Part shown: positions 35,750-46,090 of the stretch, in pieces
Layout of the letters: each line of letters begins with the position of its first letter
How positions within the stretch are numbered: the first letter of the stretch is position 1
Source: Benincasa hispida
Taxonomy: Eukaryota; Streptophyta; Magnoliopsida; Cucurbitales; Cucurbitaceae
Direction: 5' to 3'
Length of the DNA: 64,000 nt
Assembly: GCF_009727055.1 (NCBI RefSeq)
Contig: NC_052357.1
Coordinates: forward strand, 3,896,397-3,960,396
Program-made: the position numbers and the translations under genes
The notes under the pieces: model-generated
Told to the model about the DNA's origin: nothing
Seen by the model: only the letters and a program-made list of their open reading frames with translations
Database searches by the model: none

Positions 35750-37015
35750 ATAGTGACATACAAGTAGGTCATGTCTTAAGTGATAACCAAAATGGTCTGT
35801 AGTATATAGATATAAGAGAAAAACCTTATCCTAGTAACACTATGGACATGGCCCGCTTTGTGGAATAGTTACAAGTATTGTGATTTGTCATAGATGGTCT
35901 GATCCTGATCATTCGTGTAGGGGACATGCAAGCGAGGGCGTCCTATACAAATAGTTTGTATAAGACCTAACCACGAAGTGTTAAAGTTTCGTCATATAAC
36001 TCCGTTCATGACAGAGACTTCACTTCACTAAGATGACCATAGGTAACATGACCTCAGTCCTGAGTGAGTTGGGAATTCCTGCCATTGAGGGTGGTCCTTT
36101 GATTTGCATGGGTGCGAATGGCCAAAGCGTCGATTCAAACCTACCACTTTGAGGATTCGTCTGATTTTGGAGCTGGTAGCTCAACTTCACAAGATGGAGT
36201 TCACTCCTTCCCCGAAGCAGAGGTAAGTAGATAGATTGCTCCCTTAATGGCTGATCCTGGAGCTTGAACGATGTGGCGCCACACACCTTCTCATGGCCCG
36301 AGAGGTGTTCACACATAGTAGGACTATGTTGTATTGTTCATTAGAGGGATCGGTAGTACTTAAGGAGTAAGATGTAACTACAGGGGCAGAACGATAAATT
36401 GGCCCAGCTGTACTTACGAGCATCTGTGAAGGGTCATCATACTGATGATTGGTATATTCAATGGAGATAAAAATATATCTATGGTAAGAAGAGTTCAGCT
36501 GTAGGTCTTTAGTGGAATGCTTGGTAGTTAATGAATGGTGGATATCGTGGCTAAAGAGTTTAATCAGTTATTTACATACCGTTGGAGCTTTGAGCCATAG
36601 GTTCATAAGGTCCCCTTGGTAGCTTAGATACAAGTTGAGAACCAATTTTTGGGTCTGTTTGAAATGTTCAAATTGACAAAAAAGAGTTCAAATATATATG
36701 ATGTAATTGAACTAGTTAATTACATATGATATAATTAACTTTATGTATGAGATACTTTAATTTGGAGAAAATTGGATATAAATATGATTTATATCTAGTA
36801 GAGGAAAAATACTATGGTTAATATATGATATTTAACCATAGGTTATGAATATAATGTGATTATATTTATTATCTATTAATTGGACAGTTATGGGATAATT
36901 AGCCCGTGTCTCTTCTGTTTTCATAACGGATGAGTAAGATGAATAATCGCTTTGAGATGCTTAAATAGCTCTCGGTGTGTTAAGCATTTGAGGACATAGT
37001 GTTGAAGTGTGTCAT

Positions 37016-37300
37016 CGCTTAGTAAAATCAGAGCCTATACGATAGTGTTGAACGATCGCTTACCTATATGATAGTATTGAACGATCGCTTAACGTTTATA
37101 CTCGCGCGCGCTATTTACTAGACGATCGTTTACCTTTTACTAAATGATCGTTTAAGGCTCGAATTTTTCTAAACGATCGTATAGACAATCGCTTATCTTT
37201 TCCCACACGATCGTATAGACGATCGCTTACCTTTTCCTACACGGTCGTATACTTCACCTAAATGATCAAGCATTTTATCTATACGATAGACGAGCCTTTC
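37016..37300. repeat. Degenerate CGATCG palindrome array in LTR B
   Basis: Variants of ACGATCGTTTA / ACGATCGCTTAC occur near 37051, 37081, 37122, 37144, 37172, 37187, 37208, 37220 and 37243, mostly 12-40 bp apart. Similar arrays lie at the same LTR position at 17750-17880 and 42580-42840, and in the leader of B at 38030-38290. Confidence 0.8.
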
Positions 37301-37701
37301 TCCCACTTGCTTGATCATTGTGTACGATCTCTCTTCCTCCTCCTCTCTACTAAATCCAAACAAAGCCCACCCTTTGGATACTCACTACAAGAATATTGAG
37401 GGCTCCGAGTGGTGGTGTCATCCCCGTTTCCTTCTGTTCGTGTGGAGACTGTTCGAGGTAGACAATTGGGAGTTGCTGAACGATAACTTGTCGTTCTAGC
37501 GAAAGCGAGATTTCCTATGAAGAAAAGTCTTCAACTGGTATGATCTCTTGGTCTCTTATTTATTGATCCTTTAAACAAGCCAGTAATTTAGTGTTGTGAA
37601 TGCATATATGTATGTTTGAATGTATATGTGGAAATTTTGTCACAATGAATTAGAAAGATCCGCTTCCGCTCATAGGTACTCTTGAATAAGAGTTCCTTCA
37701 A

Positions 37702-37715
37702 TTGGTATCAGAGCC
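37702..37715 (+). other. Primer-binding site, initiator tRNA-Met
   Basis: TTGGTATCAGAGCC two bases after the LTR end CCTTCA matches the complement of the 3' end of plant initiator tRNA-Met, the usual copia primer. Confidence 0.92.
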
Positions 37716-39717
37716 AGGTTTCAGATATTCCAATTCATTGCTACAAAAGAATTGTATTTACATTCTCGATGGGTGCAACATGTCTATTCTCTGTTTTAAT
37801 TGTTAAATCATTTGTGGATGTATGAATTAATGGAGTTTTCTGGGATGTGACCTCGATTTATTAAATTCTCCAGTTAATTGTAATGGCCCCTGCATTTTTG
37901 GGCGCAATTAATTGCTATCGAGTCTGTAATTTCAAAGTTAGTTTGAGTCTCGAGTCATTCTTAAAGAAGTTCGGAGCAAGGGTTGTTGTTCTTTGAGGAA
38001 GAAGACGATCAAGCGTTGGTCGAGTCGTGTAGACGATGAGGTAGACGATCGCTGAGTATCAGATGCTCGACTGTCGTTTAACGCATGCACGCACTAGACA
38101 ATCGTATAGCTCAACAAGCCCCATCGCTTAGTTACTGGCTATATGATCGCAGAGTAAAAGCGTGGTAAATCGTTTACCTTTCCCGTGTTAAGTGATCGTC
38201 TAGACGATCAGGCTTTGTGCCCTTGTTGTCTATGCGATTGTTTAGCTTTCACGCTATCGTCTAGTGTGCACTACACAATCGTTTACCTGAAGACGTTTAC
38301 TAAATGATGGAAGCTTCCCCCGACAGTTCAAGACCCGGTTCGCTTGTGAACCGGTTTGCTCGGTGGAATAATGTAATAGATAGAATTTTCATTCCGATTT
38401 TGTGTTTGTTCATCCCGGTCCATTAATCTATGATTTTATACATGCGATGTATATTTTTTTTATGTCATATGGTATGCACATATAGAAAAATCCCACCTTA
38501 GGTTATGCATTGGTCATGCATATTCTCTTTATTATAATTGTTATGATTTAGAAGCATGATTTAAATTACGTAAGTGCATGTTCATACATCATATAATATA
38601 AGGGTTATATTTATGTATACATTATTTATTAAGCGTTATAAATACCTCGTTATGTGGCATTGTATGTTTTAGTTATTTCTTTTATAAAGGTTATAAAATG
38701 AAATTAGAACTAAAATCAATAATAAAAGGTTAAAGTATAGCAAATCTATCTATAAGGGACCTTTTGTCTAAGGCGGATTCTGTCTAGGCTGGGGTATTTA
38801 ACGTGACGACAATGGAACACCCCTACCTGGAAAGGTGAATTAGATAAATTTGATGCATGCATGCAAGTTAAGGACGGTCCATAAAGAGTTTAATGTGATT
38901 ACTTGAAATTGATTTATTTCAAAGACAAAAGTTGTTTTTTGAGCAGACTTAATAAATGACTTAGATTATAATCAGTAGCCAGATTGTATAGGTTAATAAA
39001 CCCCTAGGTAGAACATTCAGTGGGAGGTACTTGAGGCATATGATGCTTCATTTAAACCTTTCGCATTTCTTCCTTATTATCCACAATGTGAGATCTATCA
39101 TCGGCCTCGTGACACCCTTGGAGTGTCCCCCTAAAGGATGGTGTTTGGGTAGGTCAATATCAAGGTGGATGGAGAGAACGTTCATAGTAAGTGGGAGCAG
39201 GAAGTGCGACAGCATGCCCCACAGTCTCTCTCGTTGGATTAAATAAAGTTTTTGTGCATCGCCTCGAGGCACCCTAGGAGTGTCCCCCTATAGGATGGAT
39301 GTTTTGCATGTTTCTTTATTTGATCTCCTGTAAGAGGATAAGGTTATTTAGTCTCTTGTCCTAATCTACCTTTTCCCTATGGTGGGCGCATTAGGGCGGA
39401 ACTCTAGGGCTGAAAACGAGGGGTTACACTTATGCGAAATTGTTAAGGGTTAACAATTCTGGACCGAACAAATGGTGGCTGTTAGGTTTAGTTCCAAGAG
39501 TTGGTTCTGTCTAATGGTTGAGAATGTCTCATCCCAGTGAAAGGACATCTGATTACCCTACTGATGACGTTTGTCTTGCCTCGTTGGGGCATCATTGCAA
39601 AATAGAAGTCTTATCACTTAGGGTACTTGGAAACTATTTTGTTAAAACTAATTGGTTAAAAATATGGGTTTGCAAAGTCTTATAAAAGTCTAATTTGTTT
39701 TTCAGCAACAATTTTAA
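37716..39717 (+). other. Untranslated leader of element B
   Basis: About 2 kb without a credible ORF. It contains a second block of CGATCG-like palindromes (38030-38290) and a 42-bp direct repeat (39105-39146 and 39262-39303). Just before gag is a pyrimidine-rich tract ending in CAG (39699-39705). The relative E carries the same leader on the minus strand (52390-54030), so these parts are conserved between copies. Confidence 0.7.
39105..39303 (+). repeat. 42-bp direct repeat in copia leader
   Basis: Two copies, 39105-39146 and 39262-39303, share CCTCG, CACCCT, GGAGTGTCCCCCTA and GGATGG. The relative E has two copies of an equivalent motif in the same relative order (minus strand, 52841-52880 and 52990-53030). 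Confidence 0.75.
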
Positions 39718-41112
39718 ATGGCTACAGCCACTATCAGTTTACTTAGCGCCGAAAAACTGAATGGCCAAAACTATTTGAGTTGGAAATATATGCTCACGGA
39801 AATACTCATCATCGAGGATCTGAAGTTTGTCCTTACGAAGGACTACCCTCCTATTGCACCTCAGGATGCTACTCGAAATATTAAGGCAGCGTACTAGCGT
39901 TAGACATAGGCAAACGAGAAGGCCCGAGCCTATATCTTGGCCAGTTTTAGCAACGTGTTGGCTAAGACCCATGAGCCTATGATCTCCGCATGTAAGATCA
40001 TAGAGTCCCTGCAGAGAATGTTCAGATAGCCATCTGGACAGCTCAAGCACGAGGTTCTGACACACATCTTCAGCTCCAAAATGGAAAGGCACCTCTCTTC
40101 ATGAACACGTGTTGAATATGATGGTCCATTTTAACGTGGCAGAAATGAATGGGTCTAAAATCGATGAGGGTAGTCAGGTTAGCATTATCCTGCATTCATT
40201 TCCGGAGAGCTTTCTCAACTTTGTTAGCAACATGATTCTTAACAAAGTGGACTATACTCTTACTACTCTCCTCAACGAGTTGCAGACTTACCAATCCTTG
40301 CTAAAAAGTAAGGAGAAAAAGGGAGGTGAGGCAAATGTTGTCTCGTCTTCTAAAAGGTTCCATCGAGGTTCGACCTCAGGAACGAAGTCTACACCTTCAA
40401 CTTCTAACTCTAGAAAGGGGAAAAAGAAGAAGGGTGGTAAAGGGAAAGGGAAAGCGCATGCTAACCCGCCACATGTTGCCCAGAAAAAGCGTCCACCGCC
40501 GATTGAAAAAGGAACATGTTTCCACTGCAACCAGGACGGACACTGGAAGAGGTATTGTCCTTGCTATCTGAAGGAAAGGAAGACATCCAAGGCAGACAAA
40601 GGTAAATGTGATTTACTTGTGTTAGAATCTTCTTTAGTGGAGAATGATGATTCTTCTTGGATAATTGATTCGGGTGCCACTATTCATGTTTGTTCTTCTT
40701 TTCAGGGGATTAGATCCTGACGATAGCTGGAGGCTGGTGAGATGACGTTGCAAGTAGGCTTTGGGCACGTCATCTCAGCTGTGGCAATGGGAGGCATCCA
40801 GTTAACTTTACATAATAGGTTTCTTGTATTAAAAGATGTCTTTGTAGTTCTTAAATTAAAAAGGAACCTTATTTCAGTAAAGTGTCGTTATAATGCAATT
40901 ACACTCTTTCTTTTAAACTGAATAAAGTATTTATTCATAAGGATGGTGTTGAGATTTGTACAGCTAAATTGGAAAATAACTTATATGTGCTAAGACCGTT
41001 AGCCTTAAGTTCCCTTCATAAAATAGAGATGTTCAAATCTGTCGTAACTCAATCTAAACGTCAACGAGTTTCTTCAAAAGAAGATGCCCAAATTTGGCAC
41101 CTTCGATTAGGG
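39718..41112 (+). pseudogene. Copia B gag and protease
   Basis: ATG at 39718 (MATATISLLSAEKLNGQNYL) starts a copia gag of the UBN2 family with the conserved NGQNYLSWKYM. Stops at 39895 and shortly after replace codons expected to be Trp. A frame shift leads into 40109-40720, which has the second half of UBN2 (MVHFNVAEMNGSK, LLNELQTYQSLLK), a Lys/Gly-rich basic stretch, an intact zinc knuckle CFHCNQDGHWKRYC and the intact protease motif DSGAT at about 40668. The protease body continues with breaks to the integrase zinc region (IWHLRLG), where a solo LTR starts at 41113. Confidence 0.9.
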
Positions 41113-43216
41113 TGTTGGGGTTGATGCCCTAAAGTCTCGTGTCCTGTAGTTTGTAAATAGTTTGTACGAACGCTTGTGTCGTATAATATATGATATTTAC
41201 TTCACATCTAGTATTTTGCTCAGTTGCATGTTTTATTTGCTTTACCACAAACCAATAAACTTAAAATCTCTTGTTATATGTATGTAACTCAAGCATGTAT
41301 GTGGTGACATACAAGTGGATCATGTCTTGAGTGATAATCAAAATGGTCTGTAGTATATGAATATAGAAGGGAAATCTTATCCTGGTAATGCTACGGACGC
41401 GGCTCGCTTTGTGGAATGGTCACAAGTGCTATGACTTATCACAGATAATCTGATCTTGATCATTCGTGTTGGGGATATGCGAGCGGAGGCGTCCTATACA
41501 AAGAGTTTGTATAAGACCTGACCACGAAGTGTTAACGTCTCATTATATAACACCATTCATGACAGAGACTTCACTTCACTAGGATGACCATAGGTAACAT
41601 GACCTCAATCCTGAGTGAGTTAGGAACTCCTGCCATTGAGGACGGTCCTTTGATTTGTATGGGTACAAATGGTCAGGTCGCCGATTCAAACCTACCATTT
41701 TGGGGATTCGTCTGATTTAGGAGTTGGGAACTCAACTACACAAGATGGAATTCACTCCTTCCCTAAGGCAGGGGTAAGTAGATAGATAGCTCTCTTAAGG
41801 ACTGATTCCGGGGCTTAAACGATGTGGCGCCACACACCTTCTCTTGACCCGAAAGGTGTTCACACATAGTTGGACTATGTTGTATTGTTCATTAAAGGAA
41901 TCAATGGTACTTAAGAAGTGAGATGTAACTACAGGGAAAAAACGGTAATTTGGCCCAACTGTACTTACGAGCATCTGTGAAGGGTCATCGTACTCATGAT
42001 TGGTTATATCCAATGGACACAGAAATATATCTGTAGTAAGAAGAGTTCAGCTGTTGGTCTTTAGTGGAATGCCTGGCAGTTAACCGATGGTGGATATCGT
42101 GGCTAAAAAGTTTAGTCAGCTATTCACGAACTGTTGGAGCTTTGAGCCACAGGTCCATTAGGTCCCCTAGGTATCTTGGATAAAGTCAAGAATCAGTGTT
42201 TGGGTTAACTTGAAATGTTCAAATTGACAAGAGGAAGTTCGATTATATATGATTTAATTGGATGGGTTAATTATATATGATATAATTGGCTAAATGTATG
42301 AGATACATTATTTTGTAGGAAATTAGATATAAATATGATTTATATCAAGAAGAGGATAAAATACTATAGTAGATATGTGATATCAAACTATAGGGTAAAA
42401 ATATAATATGATTATATTTATTATTACTTAATTGGTTAATTATATAATAATTAAGTCAATTTTTCACGTTCAGACGTGTGTTAGTAGGGCAGCGTCGGTT
42501 ATTGTAACCGATGAATTAAAATGAAAATTGTTTTCATTTTCAATCATCGTTCGAAAAGAAATAGAAGCACGCTGGTGAATCGTAAACGATCGCTTAAGTA
42601 AATCGAGAGTCTATACGATAGTCGCTCTGCGCCTAGAGGTACGTCCACCTCATGCCTAAACGATCGCACACTAGTTCCTACATGATCGGATAGCTTCCAT
42701 AAACGATTGTATTGTGTGCCGAGTTTGCTAAACGATCGTATACCATTTCCTAAACTATCGTTTAGTAAAACCTACATGATCGTGTAGTTTCTCCTAAACG
42801 ATAAGCATCGTGCTATACAATAGCGCCTTTTTCTCTCCCACTTGCTTATCGCTTACACGACCCGTTCGTCCTCCTTCCTCTATCAAATTCACCAAAGACC
42901 ACGCTTTGGGTTCTCATTCCGAGAATATCTGGGGCTGTTTTTTGGTGGTGTCATCCCCGTAGTGTTCGTGTTCGTGCGGTTGTTCGGGCGTTGGTTGATC
43001 GGGTAGAGGTTTCTGCTGCATTGAGTTCCAAAGTTTGAAGAACGTTTTCAACTAGTATGGCAACTCTCTCCCTCGTTTATTTTTGTTCAAAGCATGCCTT
43101 TAATTGACTGTTCGTTTGCATAACTGTGCGTTTGAATGTATATTGTGTATCTCAGTCACTATGAAATTGGAGCGATCCAAATGCGCTCATGGAACTCTTC
43201 GGTAAGAGATCCTTCA
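41113..43216 (+). mobile_element. Solo copia LTR in integrase zinc region of B
   Basis: TGTTGGGGTTGATGCCC ... GATCCTTCA, 2104 bp, flanked by perfect 5-bp duplications TAGGG (41108-41112 and 43217-43221). Removing it with one TAGGG restores the coding motif H-L-R-L-G-H-I-N. It belongs to the same LTR family as its host, so the family inserted into itself. A CGATCG array lies at 42580-42840. Confidence 0.95.
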
Positions 43217-43221
43217 TAGGG

Positions 43222-43458
43222 CACATCAATCTCAATAGGATTGAGAGATTGGTGAAGACTGGCCTTCTAAGCGAGTTAGAAGAAAATTCTTTACCAGTGT
43301 ACGAATCTTTCCTTTAGGGTAAGATGACTAAAAGACCTTTTACTAGAAAAGGTTATTGAGCCAAAGGGCCTCTAGAATTAGTACATTCTGACCTTTGCGG
43401 TCCTATGAATGTGCGAGCTCGAGGAGGCTATGAGTACCTTATCAGTTTTACTGATGAT
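43222..43458 (+). pseudogene. Copia B integrase, zinc region and start of core
   Basis: Continues the frame broken at 41112: HINLNRIERLVKTGLLSELE, then LELVHSDLCGPMNVRARGGY with the first catalytic Asp intact. One zinc-ligand Cys and an Arg codon are changed to a stop (near 43316 and 43360). It is cut at S-F-T-D-D by the gypsy solo LTR at 43459. Confidence 0.88.
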
Positions 43459-45118
43459 TGATAACGGGCAGAAATACACGTTATCTTAGTGCTAAGTTCT
43501 TAAACAATGTTGGATTGCGTTGATAAAATATGTTAAATTGCGTCCATTAGGCATAAATTCTATAATATTGCGGTCGCATGCGTTCAGCATATTAGAACTA
43601 TTGATTTTTGTATTTTTTGTGCAGAATATGCATTAACGCAATGCAAGATTGCGATCATAGGAAATTATCGATGAAGCGCAACTTCACCTTAAGACTTTGC
43701 GTTGATCGTGCTTGCAAACATTCACCCGAGAATAATCGCCACAACTTGGTCAGCGTAACATGGTGGGCGCATCTGGGTGAAAGGCCAATTAAGACGATGG
43801 GACAAAAAGCTAATGACAGTTTAATCCAAATTAAGTTGACAGCTGATAACGGTCCCAAAGTACATTCAGCTTTATCGGCAACAATCATTTGGCGCGTTAA
43901 TCAATAATTAAAGTTGTCCCATCTGAACAACTGGGAGAGAGAAAGCACCTTTCACCATTGATGCCCTATAAATACCAAGTGTATTCTTCAAAAAAGGGGT
44001 TGATCGGTTGACAAGTTCACGATATAACCAGCTCACCGTCTTCTGTTCATAGTTTTTCTTTCATTTCTAAGGTGGAGCACGAGAAGAGTGGTGGCACCGA
44101 GATTGCCTAGGGTAACTTGAGAGAGAACATTGAGGCGTAAGGGCAGAGAGTGGGTCGACTCTCACGAGAGCGAGAATATCTTTAAAGCACGAGTAGAAAC
44201 AGTGTAAACACCTGGCAGCAAGAAATTGCTACCAGGCTCTTTATTATACTTGCATTGTTATTTGTACTTCATCTTTGTATCTATTCAATGGAAGTCTTAT
44301 TTCTACATCTGCTCACTCTCTTAATACCATGAGTAGCTAAAATAGTTGAATGGGTTGAGAAGAACTAAGCTAACATGACCTAGTAAGTTCATTGCTTGCG
44401 ATTGTCTTGTTATATGTTGTGCAAATCACCCTTTAGAGTTACTCGAGAGAGAGTCTAAAGAAAGAACCTAATGTCTCGAGAGGGCTAGGTTAGAATTTGG
44501 ACTCGAAAGAGGAAGATTAGGCTTGCATAAACAAGAGATAGGGACTTAGAGATAAGCTCTGTTTGTCAACTTGCATCGCATGCATCCCAGGAATGGGAAT
44601 GATATTATGTGGTTGCATATTTGTGTGAATGTCATGTTGTCATCGCATAAATAGAGATAAAGGATTATGTGTAACCCCTGTAGACTTATCGCATGCGTTC
44701 TAGCCTTAGAAGTCGTGGTATTCGCACCAAGAGGTGGTTTACTATTGTATGCATGTTGCATGATCGCAAAGCGTAAACGCATTCTAGGGAGTGCTAGCCG
44801 AAATCTTTCTCAATCTGTTCACCGCATATTCATCGCATTTCCCGTTTACCAACTCTTTTCAAACTCTGCCGCATTTGTTATTTATTTTTAGTCAATGCAA
44901 CCAACAACCAAACACTTTATTTAATTTCACAGTTACCGCAAAGTTTTCATAAAAAAATTATCAACGTAATCTATTTTCACAAGTCCCTGTGTTCGACCCT
45001 GGACCTACCAGGAAACTCAGAGAAATTTACACTTGAATTTCGCTGGGGAAACTTGAGTGCACAATGCAATCCATCAATGCATATCATTCAAATTTCCACT
45101 TAATAAAATAACGCATCA
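43459..45118 (+). mobile_element. Solo Athila-type LTR in integrase core of B
   Basis: TGATAACGGGCAG ... ACGCATCA, 1660 bp, with perfect 5-bp duplications ATGAT (43454-43458 and 45119-45123). It is similar to the LTRs of element F (54037, 62419). Removing it with one ATGAT rejoins T-D-D to the continuing integrase core. No internal region, so it is a solo LTR. Confidence 0.95.
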
Positions 45119-45123
45119 ATGAT

Positions 45124-46090
45124 TACTTTAGATATGCGTATGTTTATCTAATGTAACGAAAGTCTAAATCTTTTGAAAATTTCAAAGTATTCAAGTCTGA
45201 AGTTAAGAATGCTTTGGATAGACAAATTATAAAACTTCGATCAGATCAAGGTGAAGAGTTTTTGGATTCTGAGTTCCATGACTATTTGATAGCACATGGA
45301 ATCGTTTCCTAACTCTCAGTGTCGGGTACACCTCAGCAGAATGGTGTAGCGAAGAGGAGAAATAGAATCTTGTTGGACATGGTTCGTTCGATGATGAGTT
45401 ACGCTTCCTTACCGGACTCGTTTTGGGGTTTCGCAGTAGAGACTGTGGCTGTCTCTTATACACATCTAGATGTGTATAAGAGACAGGTAGAGACTGTGGT
45501 ATACATACTCAATTGTGTTCCTTCTAAAAGTGTTGCAAGAACACCTCTGGAGTTGTGGAACGGGCATAAAGCTAGTTTACGTCACTTCCGCATAAGGGGT
45601 TCCCAGCATATGTGCTTGAGGAAAATCCCAAGAAGTTGGAATCACGGTCGAGGTTGTGCCTCTTTGTAGGCTACCCCAAAGGTACACGAGGGGGTTACTT
45701 TTATGATCCATCCGAAAACAGGGTGTTTGTTTTCACAAACGCTACTTTCCTAGAGAAAGATCATATCAAGGAGCACAGTCCACGTAGTAAAGTCGTGTTA
45801 CGTGAGCTTTCCAACAAAACTATTAAAACCTCAGCAATAATTGTTGAATGACCTACTTCATCAGCCAGAGTTGTTAATGATAGTTCATCTGGTAGGTCGA
45901 TTCCACCTCAAGAGTTGAGGGAACTTAGAAGCAGTGGGAGGGTTACGAAACCGCCTGATCACTATCTGGGTTTCATGGAAATCCTAGCTATGGTGACGTT
46001 GAGGATCCATTGTCTTATCAAAAGGCAATGGAGGATGTTGACCGAGATGAATGGGTTAAAGTCATGAATCTCTAGATGAAGTCGATGTAC
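45124..46090 (+). pseudogene. Copia B integrase core, C-terminus and start of RT
   Basis: Continues the integrase: KLRSDQGEEFLD (second Asp kept), then TPQQNGVAKRRNRIL, in which the third catalytic Glu is Lys. Next are the C-terminal FWGFAVETV and the GYPKGTRGGYFYDPSE motif. A 51-bp insert (38-bp sequencing adapter plus a 13-bp repeat) sits in frame at 45449-45499. The linker to RT is broken by stops, and the frame ends at the next nested LTR at 46091. Confidence 0.88.
45449..45486. other. Nextera mate-pair junction adapter (artefact)
   Basis: CTGTCTCTTATACACATCT followed by its exact reverse complement AGATGTGTATAAGAGACAG: two Tn5 mosaic ends back to back, the known Illumina Nextera mate-pair junction adapter. 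It is flanked by a 13-bp repeat GTAGAGACTGTGG (45436-45448 and 45487-45499). It is not plant sequence; it translates to VSYTHLDVYKRQ, a known contaminant-type peptide. Confidence 0.97.

Larger units (their letters stand above)
33694..37700 (+). repeat. 5' LTR of element B, interrupted by a solo LTR
   Basis: Starts TGTTAGGGTTGATGCCC and ends GAGTTCCTTCA directly before the primer site. Its own length is about 2.14 kb after subtracting 33887-35749 and one target copy. The sequence left of the nested element (CATATATGTAGT) continues on the right (GACATACAAGT), as in the uninterrupted copies at 41300 and 49978. The 3' third holds an array of CGATCG palindromes (37016-37300). Confidence 0.9.

Noticed and set aside
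37051..37250. CRISPR-like array
   Set aside because: Repeats are short, degenerate and palindromic, with uneven spacers, in plant nuclear DNA; no cas genes.
43608..43907. 99-codon ORF in the solo LTR at 43459
   Set aside because: Located in LTR U3 sequence; the homologous LTRs of element F do not keep the frame.
45449..45486. 38-bp perfect palindrome as a natural Tn5-like insertion or terminator
   Set aside because: Exact match to the laboratory mosaic end in back-to-back form and absence of any transposon body; an adapter is the simple explanation.
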